Assembly (NCBI RefSeq): GCF_900129885.1
Contig: NZ_FQXE01000004.1
Coordinates: 62,001 to 126,000 of the forward strand
DNA from: Pollutimonas bauzanensis
GTDB lineage: Bacteria > Pseudomonadota > Gammaproteobacteria > Burkholderiales > Burkholderiaceae_B
Direction: 5' to 3'
Length of the DNA: 64,000 nt
In this document: positions 1 through 8,858 of the stretch, piece by piece
Layout: each line of letters opens with the position of its first letter
Numbering within the stretch: position 1 is the first letter of the stretch
Program-made: the position numbers and the translations under genes
The notes under the pieces: model-generated
Seen by the model: only the letters and a program-made list of their open reading frames with translations
Databases searched by the model: none
Told to the model about the DNA's origin: nothing

Positions 1-1224
1 GAAGCTGACGAGCACGGTGGACGGCCCGAAAACCTCCTCTTCCAGCGGCGCATCGGCATTATCCAGAAGCAGCGCGGGTTTTGCCTTGAACACGTGGGCA
101 GTGGCCTTGCCGGCCGCCGTCGCGCCGCTGGCCAGGATTTCCGCGCCGTTCAGGGACTTCAGGCGATCCAGCCCGGCTTCATAGCTGTCGAGCGCGCCGC
201 GGTTGAGCATGGTCTGGGCGGGCATGGCGCCGAACGCGCCAGCCAATTGTTCGGCGAAGGCGCTCAGCTCGGGCGACTGCACGCCCAGAATCAGGCCGGG
301 GCTGGTGCATAGTTGGCCGCATCCCATGGACACGGATGCGGCCAGGTCGCGGGCCACCGCGGCGCCGCGCTCCTGCAGCGCGCCGGGGAGCAATACGATA
401 GGGTTGATACTGGACATCTCCGCAAACACAGGGATGGGATCGGGGCGCGCGGCGGCCAGGTCGCATAGCGCGCGGCCGCCTTTCAGCGAGCCGGTGAAGC
501 CCACCGCCTTGATGCCCGGCGCTTGCACCAGCCTTGCGCCCACGCCCGTGCCGTAAATCATGTTGAATACGCCGGCCGGAATCCCGCAACGCTCGCGCGC
601 CCGTTCTATCGCATCGGCGACCCGTTCGGAGGTCACCATATGGCCTGTATGGGCCTTGACCACGACCGGGCAGCCCGCGGCCAGCGCCGCCGCCGTATCG
701 CCGCCCGCCACGGAAAAGGCCAGAGGAAAATTGCTGGCTCCGAAAACCGCCACCGGCCCCATGCCCATCCGGCACAGCCTTATGTCGGGACGGGGCATAG
801 GCTGCCGCTGCGGCAGCGCGGTATCGATGCGCGCGCCGTGGAAATCCCCGCGCCTCAGCACGCGGGCAAAGAGACGCATTTGATTGCTGGTGCGCAGCTT
901 TTCACCTTGCAGCCGGCCCGCCGGCAGCGCGGTTTCATCCGACACCTCGGCGATGAAGTCGTCGCCCAGCGCGTCGATTTCTTCGGCTATCTGATCCAGG
1001 AAATCCGCCCGGCGCTCGATGGAAAGCGTCCGGTATTCGCGATAGGCGCGGCTTGCCGCCAGGACCGCCTCGTCGATTTCTTCCGGCGTCGCCTGGTGGA
1101 AAGAAACGGGATAGGCCAGCCCGCTGTCGGCGCCGATGCTTTGCTGCGCAGTCGCGCCGCGCGCGCTGCGTTGTCCGCCGATGTAGTTGTGCCCCAGAAC
1201 CGGGGCGCTGACGATGTCATTCAT
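1..1224 (-). CDS. Aldehyde dehydrogenase, alpha-ketoglutaric semialdehyde dehydrogenase-like (3' end beyond window)
   Basis: The reading frame is open from an ATG at 1224 to the left edge, giving 408 residues without a stop, so the C-terminus is missing. It is an NAD(P)-dependent aldehyde dehydrogenase. The nucleotide-binding stretch FGASNFPLAF, the general-base region FAEMSSINP and the nucleophile region CGQLCTSPGL are visible. The GASNFP and GCGQLC forms are those of the 2,5-dioxopentanoate (alpha-ketoglutaric semialdehyde) dehydrogenase branch, which ends non-phosphorylative sugar-acid and hydroxyproline pathways. It begins 21 nt after the Fe-alcohol dehydrogenase gene and is probably in its operon. 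Substrate is inferred from family resemblance only. Confidence 0.85.
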   Translation of the reverse strand, partial: MNDIVSAPVLGHNYIGGQRSARGATAQQSIGADSGLAYPVSFHQATPEEIDEAVLAASRAYREYRTLSIERRADFLDQIAEEIDALGDDFIAEVSDETALPAGRLQGEKLRTSNQMRLFARVLRRGDFHGARIDTALPQRQPMPRPDIRLCRMGMGPVAVFGASNFPLAFSVAGGDTAAALAAGCPVVVKAHTGHMVTSERVADAIERARERCGIPAGVFNMIYGTGVGARLVQAPGIKAVGFTGSLKGGRALCDLAAARPDPIPVFAEMSSINPIVLLPGALQERGAAVARDLAASVSMGCGQLCTSPGLILGVQSPELSAFAEQLAGAFGAMPAQTMLNRGALDSYEAGLDRLKSLNGAEILASGATAAGKATAHVFKAKPALLLDNADAPLEEEVFGPSTVLVSF

Positions 1225-1245
1225 TAGATGCGTTCCAAAAAAAAG

Positions 1246-2391
1246 TTACATGGACCGTTCCAGCATCCATACGTAGTCGGCGTCGGATGCTTCGCGGGGA
1301 TTCGTCTTGTGGCTGTGGTCGGCCAGCGCGCCATGGACTATGCGCGGAAACAAATCGCGCGATACGCCCATTTCCGCCAGGCCTGCCGGCAGCCCCAGCC
1401 GCTTGCTCAGGTCCTGAATGGCGGCGCCGATAGCCTCGGCGCCGGAATTTTCAAGCCCCATGGCCTGCGCCATGCGTTCCAGCTTCTGCTCTTGCTGCAG
1501 GGAAGGCGATGCGGCATTGAACTCGATGACCGCAGGCAGGAAGACAGCATTCAGCGTGCCATGGTGCAGTTTGGGGTTGATGCCGCCCAATGAGTGGCTG
1601 AGGCTGTGTACGCAGCCCAGCCCTTTCTGGAAAGCCATGGCGCCCTGCATGGACGCGCTCATCATGTTCAGGCGGGCCTCGCGGTCCTGGGGATTGCGCG
1701 TGGCCCGCTCTATATGCAGCCATGCGCGGCGCAAGCCGTCCAGCGCAATGCCGTCCGCAGGAGGGTTGAATGCCGGCGACATGAAAGTTTCCAGGCAATG
1801 GGCGATGGCATCCATGCCTGTCGCGGCGGTCAGCATGGCTGGAAGGCCCAGTGTCATGGATGGATCACAGATGGCCGACTTGGGCACCAGGTGCGGCGAC
1901 AGCACGCCTACCTTGCGTCCGTCGTTCAGGATCAGGATGGCGCCGCGGCCGACTTCGCTGCCTGTCCCGGCGGTGGTGGGAATGGCGATGACAGGCGCGG
2001 TAGCGGCGGTAATGCGCCCGGCGCCGCCCTCGATCACGGCGAAAGTCTTCAGCTCGCCTTCGTGGGTTCCGCAAACCGCCACGCCTTTTGCCAGGTCGAT
2101 GGAAGAGCCGCCCCCGACGGCGATGATGCCGTCGAACCCGCCATCGCGGAACACGCGGACGGCGGCGAGCACCGCCGCCTCGTTCGGGTTCGAAGGGGTG
2201 CCGTCGAAAATCGCCGCGTCGCCCGGCTTGTCCAGCTGGGCGAGCACCCGGTCGACCAGACCCGCCTTCCTGACGCCCGCATCCGTGACTATCATCGGAT
2301 GCCGTATGCCTACCCGATCGCATTCCTGCTGCAATGAAGCCAGCGCGTCATAGCCGAACTGAACCTGGGTGATGTAGTTGATAATTGCCAT
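1246..2391 (-). CDS. Iron-containing alcohol dehydrogenase
   Basis: A 381-residue group III (Fe-dependent) alcohol dehydrogenase, full length for the family. The N-terminal NAD(P) domain has TPSNPN (65-70) and GGGSSID (93-99). The C-terminal metal domain has GMDAIAHCLE, HSLSHSLGG and a following HHG, which supply the usual Asp and three His ligands. It would interconvert an alcohol and an aldehyde or keto acid in the cytoplasm, and the downstream aldehyde dehydrogenase could oxidise the product. It is divergent from the LysR gene at 2558, the likely regulator. Substrate unknown. Confidence 0.92.
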   Translation of the reverse strand: MAIINYITQVQFGYDALASLQQECDRVGIRHPMIVTDAGVRKAGLVDRVLAQLDKPGDAAIFDGTPSNPNEAAVLAAVRVFRDGGFDGIIAVGGGSSIDLAKGVAVCGTHEGELKTFAVIEGGAGRITAATAPVIAIPTTAGTGSEVGRGAILILNDGRKVGVLSPHLVPKSAICDPSMTLGLPAMLTAATGMDAIAHCLETFMSPAFNPPADGIALDGLRRAWLHIERATRNPQDREARLNMMSASMQGAMAFQKGLGCVHSLSHSLGGINPKLHHGTLNAVFLPAVIEFNAASPSLQQEQKLERMAQAMGLENSGAEAIGAAIQDLSKRLGLPAGLAEMGVSRDLFPRIVHGALADHSHKTNPREASDADYVWMLERSM

Positions 2392-2500
2392 GTATGCATC
2401 GCTTTTCGTTATATATTGATAAAACCCTTACAGCACGAGAGCAGGATGCCCTTGCACAGGCAGCCGAAAGGCGCTATTTTGTTGCTCCTTGGGTAATTTA

Positions 2501-2529
2501 CGTCAATTCGCGCCCCTTGAAAATTGACG
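2501..2529. promoter_or_regulatory. Inverted repeat between Fe-ADH and LysR genes, candidate LysR site
   Basis: Perfect 8-bp arms CGTCAATT (2501-2508) and AATTGACG (2522-2529) with a 13-bp spacer lie 29 bp before the LysR start and 110 bp before the divergent Fe-ADH start. This suits a LysR-type autoregulatory and activation site, but binding is inferred. Confidence 0.4.
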
Positions 2530-2557
2530 GGCACGCATACAGGTATAACTTTTCTTC

Positions 2558-3505
2558 ATGGACAAGCTTCCCACTCTGGCCAAAATGATGTCGCGCCTCA
2601 GGCTCAAGCAATTGCATCTGCTCAGCGCCCTGGCCGACCATGGGTCGCTGCTCAAGGCGGCGGAAAAAGTGTCGCTCACGCAGCCCGGGGCCAGCAAGGC
2701 CCTGCAGGAAGTCGAGTCCATATTCGGCATGCCGCTGTTTGCCCGCACTCCGCGGGGCCTGGTCGCCACCGCGGAGGGGCACTGCGCCATCCGCTATGCG
2801 CGGCTCATCCAGACCGATCTGGCGCAACTGCACGACGAACTCGAAGACATGCTTCAGGGGCAGGGAGGGCGGCTGAATATCGGCGTCATCATGGGCGCGG
2901 TGCCCTTGCTTGCGGAGGAATTGACGCGGCTGCTGGCGCAGTATCCCGACATCGCCATCGGGATCGTGGAAGACACCAGCGCCAGGCTGCTGCAATTGCT
3001 CGAGCAGGGCCGGCTGGATGCCGCCATCTGCCGCAGTTCCGTCGGCGCGCAGCCGCATCTTTACGAAAGCGTCGATATCCACCACGAGACGCTGGCGGTG
3101 GTCGGCAGCATAGACCACCCCATGGCCGCCCGCGAGCGCCTGGAACTGGCCGACCTGGGCGCGTCCCGGTGGGTGGTGTACTCGGCCAATATGCCTATGC
3201 GGCGCCTGCTGGAGCGCGAATTCCACGAAGCCGGGCTGCGCTTCCCGCATCAATTGTTCGAAACCACATCGACGTTCGCCACGCTGGCGCTGCTGCGGCG
3301 GCAGCCGGACATTGTCGCGCTGCTGGCCATGGATGTGGCGGAGTTTTTCGCTTCGCTGGGGATTATGCGTATCCTTCCGCTGCGCCTGAAATCGCGCAGC
3401 GAACCCTACCAGCTGGTTACGCGCCGCGGCGCCGTGCTGTCGCCGGCGGCGCAATTATTCCTGCGGTCGTTTCCAGGCCCCGATTCGGATTATCCTCAAC
3501 CATGA
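2558..3505 (+). CDS. LysR-family transcriptional regulator
   Basis: A 315-residue LysR-type regulator. The winged helix-turn-helix spans about residues 13-65 (LLKAAEKVSLTQPGASKAL is the recognition region), followed by a periplasmic-binding-protein-like effector domain to the C-terminus. The LTQPGASKALQEVE wording resembles the GbpR/PcaQ branch that controls sugar-acid and aromatic catabolism. It is transcribed away from the Fe-ADH/aldehyde dehydrogenase pair and probably controls it. The ATG at 2558 fits the start of the domain. Confidence 0.9.
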   Translation: MDKLPTLAKMMSRLRLKQLHLLSALADHGSLLKAAEKVSLTQPGASKALQEVESIFGMPLFARTPRGLVATAEGHCAIRYARLIQTDLAQLHDELEDMLQGQGGRLNIGVIMGAVPLLAEELTRLLAQYPDIAIGIVEDTSARLLQLLEQGRLDAAICRSSVGAQPHLYESVDIHHETLAVVGSIDHPMAARERLELADLGASRWVVYSANMPMRRLLEREFHEAGLRFPHQLFETTSTFATLALLRRQPDIVALLAMDVAEFFASLGIMRILPLRLKSRSEPYQLVTRRGAVLSPAAQLFLRSFPGPDSDYPQP

Positions 3506-3662
3506 TGACGTACAATCAAAACGCCCGGAACGTTCCGGCGCGTCCGAGAACGTTCTCCCGCTTGCCTTCGGCCCCTTTGACGGCGATACCGCCATCCAAT
3601 ATAAATACAAGAGGGCGCGGCGTGGCGGGAAGAATGGAACAGAAGCTGCAGGAGGCAGACTA

Positions 3663-4577
3663 ATGGCCCGCCAGATACCCCCTCTCAATCCTTTGCGCGC
3701 CTTCGAGGTCGCAGCCAGGCTGCTGAGCTTCACCAAGGCCGGAGAAGAACTCTTCGTCACCCCTTCCGCGGTCAGCCACCAGATCAAGGTGCTGGAGGAC
3801 AGCCTGGGCGTAGCGCTGTTCATACGGCAGGCCAAGTCGCTGGTGCTTACGTCGGCCGGGCAGGCCTATCTGCCCGAAGTCCAGCGCGCGTTCAAGCAGA
3901 TAGCCGCCGCCACCCAGCGGCTGCATACGCATCATCTTTCGGTGCTGAAGATCAACACGCCGCCGACGTTCGCGGTCAAGTGGCTGATCCCCCGCATGGC
4001 GCGCTTCATGGCCGCCAATCCGACGATAGACCTGAAGGTATCCACTTCGGCCCAGATCGTCGATTTCAGCCGCGAAGACCTGGACCTGGCCATCCATTAC
4101 GGCCGCGGCGTCTACCCCGGCATGCACACCGAACAATGCCTGTCGGTGGAGGTCTTCCCCGTATGCAGCCCGGCGCTCATGCAAGGTCCGCATCCGCTGC
4201 ATCACCCCGAGGACCTGAAGTTCCACACACTGCTGCATGACGACAGCACCTACACCGACGCGAGCAACCCGGACTGGGCCATGTGGCTCAAGCATGTGGG
4301 CGCCACCGATATCGACGCGACGCGCGGCCCGTCGTTCTGGCCCAGCCATCTGGTCATCAACGCCGCCCTGGACGGCCTGGGCGTGGCGCTCGCCAAGAAA
4401 AACTGGGTCACCAACGAGCTGGCGCAAGGGAAATTGATCAGGCCATTCGAGGCCAGCATTCCCGTCGAGTTCGGCTATTTCATCGCCTATCCCGAAGAGC
4501 GCGGCGACGATCCCCGCATCAGCACCTTCGTCAACTGGGTCCGCAGCGAAGTCGCCCACGACGAGGCATCCGCCTGA
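3663..4577 (+). CDS. LysR-family transcriptional regulator, GcvA-like
   Basis: A 304-residue LysR regulator of the GcvA/AmpR type: PPLNPLRAFEVAARLLSF at the N-terminus, TPSAVSHQIKVLED as recognition helix, then an effector domain with NTPPTFAVKWLIPRM. A strong AGGAGG lies about 8 nt before the ATG. It is 157 bp after the other LysR gene and convergent with the amidohydrolase gene at 4597. The nearest operons of unknown control are 4597-7598 and 7874-12764, which are plausible targets. Confidence 0.9.
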   Translation: MARQIPPLNPLRAFEVAARLLSFTKAGEELFVTPSAVSHQIKVLEDSLGVALFIRQAKSLVLTSAGQAYLPEVQRAFKQIAAATQRLHTHHLSVLKINTPPTFAVKWLIPRMARFMAANPTIDLKVSTSAQIVDFSREDLDLAIHYGRGVYPGMHTEQCLSVEVFPVCSPALMQGPHPLHHPEDLKFHTLLHDDSTYTDASNPDWAMWLKHVGATDIDATRGPSFWPSHLVINAALDGLGVALAKKNWVTNELAQGKLIRPFEASIPVEFGYFIAYPEERGDDPRISTFVNWVRSEVAHDEASA

Positions 4578-4596
4578 CGCGAACCGCGCGCCCCCG

Positions 4597-5535
4597 TCAG
4601 ATCCGGTAGATGCGCTTGGCGTTGTCGTGCAAAAGCAGGCGCTGCTGCTCTGGCGGCCAGGGCGAGATCGCGGCCAGGTAGCCGGCAAGGATCTCGCCGT
4701 AGCTGGCCACCAGGCTATCGACGGGAAAATTGCTTGCGAACATGCAGCGCTCGACGCCGAAAATCGATATGGCGTCGCGCATGACGGGTACGTTGGCGGC
4801 CTCGCTCCAGCGCACGCCCAGCTGGCCCAGCCCGGAAATCTTGATGGCGGCATTGCCGGCCCGGGCGACGCTCTCGAGCGCCCGGCGCCAGGCCGCCAGG
4901 CCCGCGGGACTGCGGTCCACCGGCAGCCCGGTATGGTTGATGATCAGCGGGATCCGCGGGAAATCGGCGGCCAGCGCGGCGGCCTGGTCCAGGTTCCACC
5001 AGGGGGCTTGCAGGTCGAAGGAAAACCCGTGAACGGCCAGCCGGGCATAGCCATCGCGCCAGCCGATGTCGTCCATGGATCCGGGCAGGCCGCGCCGCGC
5101 CTGCTCCGGGGCGGGCGCCGACACGGGCTTGCAGCGGATGCCGCGGGTGCGCGGGTAGCCCGCCTGCGCGGCCAGGACTTCTTTCGCGTCGGCCCGCCCC
5201 AGGGCGGCATGCGCCACGATGACCGAAGGCAGGCCGGTCCGGTCCGCCAGCTCGCTGAGCCAGCGCGTTTCGGCAACGGGCGCCGCGCGATCCCACTCGG
5301 CCTCGATATGCACGGTCGCCGCCGGCGCGTGGCCGCGCGTGTCGCGCGCGAGATCGGCCGGCAGATAATCGCGCTTGAGCGCCGAATAATCGCCATAGCG
5401 GAAATCCGCCACCGGCTCGTCCTGCAGCCAGGGATAGGGGTTGGCGCCAAGCTGCCAGAAATGCTGATGCGCATCGATAAAAGGCCCGACGCGTCGCGGG
5501 TTTCGTAAAACCAGCCCGGCACGCGGACGGTTCAT
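4597..5535 (-). CDS. COG3618-type amidohydrolase (lactonase-like)
   Basis: A 312-residue TIM-barrel amidohydrolase of the group that includes L-fuconolactonase and 2-pyrone-4,6-dicarboxylate lactonase. DAHQHFW near the N-terminus provides the metal-site HxH; NHTGLP and MFASNFPVDS mark later barrel strands. The frame is open further upstream, but the ATG at 5535 overlaps the stop of the CoA-transferase gene (ATGA), which indicates translational coupling and fixes the start. It is a clear paralogue of the protein at 8859-9794 (shared PYPWLQD/HYPWLQD, GIRCKP, ARRGLPGSM/ARGLPGSM and MFASN blocks). Confidence 0.85.
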   Translation of the reverse strand: MNRPRAGLVLRNPRRVGPFIDAHQHFWQLGANPYPWLQDEPVADFRYGDYSALKRDYLPADLARDTRGHAPAATVHIEAEWDRAAPVAETRWLSELADRTGLPSVIVAHAALGRADAKEVLAAQAGYPRTRGIRCKPVSAPAPEQARRGLPGSMDDIGWRDGYARLAVHGFSFDLQAPWWNLDQAAALAADFPRIPLIINHTGLPVDRSPAGLAAWRRALESVARAGNAAIKISGLGQLGVRWSEAANVPVMRDAISIFGVERCMFASNFPVDSLVASYGEILAGYLAAISPWPPEQQRLLLHDNAKRIYRI

Positions 5536-6746
5536 GTTTGCTCCGCGCGCGCGGGGCTGAAGGCGCCCCGTGTGCGCAGGCCCGCGACGGCGGCGTCGTC
5601 CAGCCCGGCTTCTTTCAGGACTTCGCGGGTATGTTCGCCCAGCAAGGGCGGCGGCCGGCGTATCTGCTGGGGCGTCGAGCCCAGCTTGACGGGAAACCCC
5701 AGGACTTTGATATTGCCTTCCACCGGATGAGGGACTTCGAGCACCATATTCCTGGCCACCGCCTGTTCGCTGCATAAGGCTTCAGCATAATCCAGAATCA
5801 GCGCGGCGGGGATGCCGACAGCCTGCAGGCCTTCGACCCATTCCCGGGCCGGCCGCGTGGCGAAAACCAGCTCGAGCTCCTGGATCAGGACCTCGCGATT
5901 CCGCAGTCGGTCGACATTGGTGGCGAAGCGCGGGTCCTGCGCGAGGTCCTGCCGCTCGATCAGGGCGCACAGCGCCGTCCAGAGTTTCTGGTTGGCGGCC
6001 CCCAGCACAAAATGCCGGTCGGCGGCGCGCACGGCCTGGTAAGGCGCGCTCATGCGGTTCGCGCTGCCGATGGGCGTGGGCAAGCGGCCCGTGCCCCAGT
6101 ATTCCGCCGTTTCCCAGACCGAAAGGCCCAGCGCCGTTTCGAACAGCGAAGCGTCGACATGCTGCCCCTCATTGCTATGCTGGCGCCCGAGCAGGGCGCT
6201 CAGGATGCCATACGCGGCAAACAGCCCGGCGCCCAGGTCGGCCACCGGCACGCTGGACTTCACCGGGTCGGCATTGGGGTGTCCCATGACGCTCATCACC
6301 CCCGCCATGGCCTGCGCGATCAGGTCGAAGCCGGGCCTGCCCGACCAGGGCCCGGTCTGGCCGAACCCGGAGATGCTTGCATAGACCAGGCGCGGATTGA
6401 TCGCTTTCAAGGTGGGATAGTCGATCTTCAGCCGCTCGACCACCCCCGGCCGGTTGTTCTCGACCAGCACGTCGGCGGTCTTGACCAGTTCATAAAAGGC
6501 CTCGAGCCCGGCCTCGGACTTGAGGTTGATTTCCACGCTGCGCTTGTTGCGGTTGAGGGCGAGAAAGCCGCCGCTGTCCGCGCCTTTCAGGCGAAACCCC
6601 ATCGCGGCCCGGGTCTGGTCGCCGGTTCCGGGCGGTTCTATCTTGATGACGTCGGCGCCCATGTCCCCGAGCAGCATGCAACAAAAAGGGCCGGCCATGA
6701 CCTGGCTGACGTCCAGTACTCTGATATTGGCTAAAGGAAGATTCAT
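5532..6746 (-). CDS. Class III CoA transferase (CaiB/BaiF family)
   Basis: A 404-residue family III acyl-CoA transferase or racemase, of usual length. LDVSQVMAGPFCCMLLGDMG and IKIEPPGTGD lie at the N-terminus; GRPGFDLIAQAMAG contains the expected catalytic Asp; PYQAVRAADR follows. It would transfer CoA between carboxylic acids in the cytoplasm, activating the substrate for the enoyl-CoA hydratase encoded upstream. It overlaps the amidohydrolase start by 4 bp, and 72 bp separate it from the hydratase gene. Substrate not determinable. Confidence 0.9.
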   Translation of the reverse strand: MNLPLANIRVLDVSQVMAGPFCCMLLGDMGADVIKIEPPGTGDQTRAAMGFRLKGADSGGFLALNRNKRSVEINLKSEAGLEAFYELVKTADVLVENNRPGVVERLKIDYPTLKAINPRLVYASISGFGQTGPWSGRPGFDLIAQAMAGVMSVMGHPNADPVKSSVPVADLGAGLFAAYGILSALLGRQHSNEGQHVDASLFETALGLSVWETAEYWGTGRLPTPIGSANRMSAPYQAVRAADRHFVLGAANQKLWTALCALIERQDLAQDPRFATNVDRLRNREVLIQELELVFATRPAREWVEGLQAVGIPAALILDYAEALCSEQAVARNMVLEVPHPVEGNIKVLGFPVKLGSTPQQIRRPPPLLGEHTREVLKEAGLDDAAVAGLRTRGAFSPARAEQT

Positions 6747-6818
6747 TCTTGATCACATGCCTACTTGTTGTTGATGTCCAGCTTGCCGGCCAGCTGTCCG
6801 ATATACGCGCTTTCCGCA

Positions 6819-7598
6819 CTAGCGGCCGACGAAATCCGGCCTGGTCTTGTTCAGGAATGATTGATAGCCGATGCGGAAGTCTTCCGTACCGAAGCAGGCG
6901 TATGCCTCGCGCCATTCTTCTTCGGAGATGGGCGTGGGAACGGCCAGGCGGCGCGCAAACTGCTTGTGCCATCGGGCCACCAGGGGCGCGCCCGCGCTGA
7001 TGCGCCGGGTCGCGGCGCCCACTTCCTCGGCGACGCTGGCGTCATCGACCACGCGGTTGACCAGGCGCTTTTCCAGCGCTTCCCGCGCATCGAAGACACG
7101 GCCCTCCAGCACGATCTCCAATGCCACGGCGGTGCCGGCCAGGGCGATCAGCCCGCCCAGCTCGCCGTACGACATCACCAGGCCCAGGCGGTTGACCGGG
7201 ACGCCGAATTTGCTGGAGGACCCGCAGATGCGCATATCGCACATGGTGGCCATTTCCAGACCGCCGCCGACGCATACGCCCATGATCAGCGCCACCGTGG
7301 GGTGGCGGCAATCGGCGATGGCCTGCATAGAACGCTGCGTGAGCCTGCCGTACGCTTCGGCCTGCTGCGCGTTCATGCGGCGGGTCGGGAATTCCTCGAT
7401 GTCGGCGCCGGCGGAGAAGGCCTTTTCGCCAGCGCCCCGAAGCACGACGCAGCGCAGCCCGTCGTCGTCGGACAGGGCCTTCATCGTTTCTGTCAGGCAT
7501 TCCCAGGCGCCAAGATCCAGCGCGTTCATCTTGTCCGGCCGATTGAAGGTCACTGTGGCGATACGCTGGTCTCTTGTAACTTGAATGAACTCTGACAT
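6819..7598 (-). CDS. Enoyl-CoA hydratase/isomerase family protein
   Basis: A 259-residue crotonase-fold protein, first gene of the 4597-7598 operon. FNRPDKMNALDL, SAGADIEEF and GVCVGGGLEMATMCDMRI form the CoA-binding pocket and oxyanion hole. The stretch after it (FGVPVNRLGLVMS) lacks the second catalytic Glu of classical hydratases, so isomerase, hydrolase or other crotonase chemistry is possible. It is divergent from the TRAP operon with a 275-bp gap. Confidence 0.88.
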   Translation of the reverse strand: MSEFIQVTRDQRIATVTFNRPDKMNALDLGAWECLTETMKALSDDDGLRCVVLRGAGEKAFSAGADIEEFPTRRMNAQQAEAYGRLTQRSMQAIADCRHPTVALIMGVCVGGGLEMATMCDMRICGSSSKFGVPVNRLGLVMSYGELGGLIALAGTAVALEIVLEGRVFDAREALEKRLVNRVVDDASVAEEVGAATRRISAGAPLVARWHKQFARRLAVPTPISEEEWREAYACFGTEDFRIGYQSFLNKTRPDFVGR

Positions 7599-7685
7599 GG
7601 ATATTCGGCTCGCGAAAAAATGATGGATGCAGGAATTCTAGATGCGGGGCCGTCATCCTCCTAACGAAAAACTTTCGGGGTTGCT

Positions 7686-7726
7686 TCAAGAAAAACTAAG
7701 GCAGCGGAGCTGTGAATTTTTCTTGA
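7686..7726. promoter_or_regulatory. Inverted repeat between divergent operons
   Basis: Perfect 10-bp arms TCAAGAAAAA (7686-7695) and TTTTTCTTGA (7717-7726), separated by 21 bp, lie in the 275-bp gap between the enoyl-CoA hydratase gene and the TRAP operon. The arms could bind a dimeric regulator acting on both operons, such as the LysR protein at 3663. The long spacer argues against a simple terminator. Confidence 0.4.
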
Positions 7727-7873
7727 GGTGCTTTCAAATAAATATGCCTTGCTGGCGCCGAACCGGGCTCTTAGACTGCCTCCATTCCGTCCCATGCGCC
7801 GCCGGCGGGCGCGGCGCGCCGATGCGGGCGGAACGACGCCGCAATATAACTATTCCATTCAGGAGACAAAACA

Positions 7874-8857
7874 ATGAAAAACCTGTCAGCCTTGCTGCTT
7901 GCAGCCGCCATGGCCCTGGCCAGCGGCGTCGCGCTATCCCAGACCAAGCCGGTCAAGCTGCGTTTCGGCCACACCGTGCCCGAAACCGATTCGCAACATC
8001 AGGCGGCGCTGGAGTTCGCCAAAAACGTGAAGGCGCGCAGCGACGGCGCAATCGACATACGCGTCTACGCCAGCGGCCAGCTGGGCAACGACGGCACGCT
8101 GGTAACGGGCGTGCGCAGCGGCACGATAGACATCGGCGCCACCGGCAACCCTTTCCTCACGGGCATCTCGCCCAGGCTGAGCGCCCTGGACCTGCCTTAC
8201 CAGTTCGACAGCGCCGAACATGCCTACAAGGTGCTGGACGGCAAGACCGGCCGCGCCTTGCTGGATGACCTGGACCATCACCAGATGAAAGGGCTCGCCT
8301 TCTGGGAGATAGGCTTTCGCAGCCTGGCCAACAGCAAGCTGGCGGTGAACACGGCCGCCGACATCAAGGGGCTGAAGATACGCACGACGCCCAATCCCGC
8401 GCATCTGTATGCGTTCCAGCTGCTCGGCGCCAACCCTCAGCCCATGCCCTTCGGCGAAGTGTTCAATGCGCTGGAGTCGGGCGCGGTCGACGGCAACGAG
8501 AACCCGCCCACGCTGATGCTGTCGTCCAAGATGTATGAAGTGCAGAAATACCTCTCCCTGACCCGGCATGCCTATACGCCTCTGATCGTGTTCATGAACA
8601 AGCGCAAGTTCGAGCAATTGAGCCCCGCGCATCAGCAGATCATCATGGAGGAAGCCGTCAAGACAGCGCATTTCCAGCGCGAACTCAATGCCAGGAACGA
8701 AACCTCGGCGCTCGCCGAACTGAAATCGCACGGCATGCGGATCAATGAGCATCCAGATATCGAAAGCATACGCAAGATAGTCAGGGACCCGGTGCGCAAG
8801 CAGTTTTCCGACAAGCATGGCGACGACCTGCTCAAAGCCATCGATGCGCAGCGCTGA
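7874..8857 (+). CDS. TRAP transporter substrate-binding protein (DctP family)
   Basis: A 327-residue periplasmic receptor with a clear signal peptide (residues 1-22, hydrophobic core then ALSQ). Family features are LRFGHTVPETDSQHQAA after the signal, GLKIRTTPNP with the ligand-carboxylate-binding Arg, and FGEVFNALESGAVDGNENP. It captures an organic acid for the DctQM permease encoded two genes later. AGGAGACAAAACA precedes the ATG. First gene of the operon to 12764. Confidence 0.95.
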   Translation: MKNLSALLLAAAMALASGVALSQTKPVKLRFGHTVPETDSQHQAALEFAKNVKARSDGAIDIRVYASGQLGNDGTLVTGVRSGTIDIGATGNPFLTGISPRLSALDLPYQFDSAEHAYKVLDGKTGRALLDDLDHHQMKGLAFWEIGFRSLANSKLAVNTAADIKGLKIRTTPNPAHLYAFQLLGANPQPMPFGEVFNALESGAVDGNENPPTLMLSSKMYEVQKYLSLTRHAYTPLIVFMNKRKFEQLSPAHQQIIMEEAVKTAHFQRELNARNETSALAELKSHGMRINEHPDIESIRKIVRDPVRKQFSDKHGDDLLKAIDAQR

Positions 8858-8858
8858 C

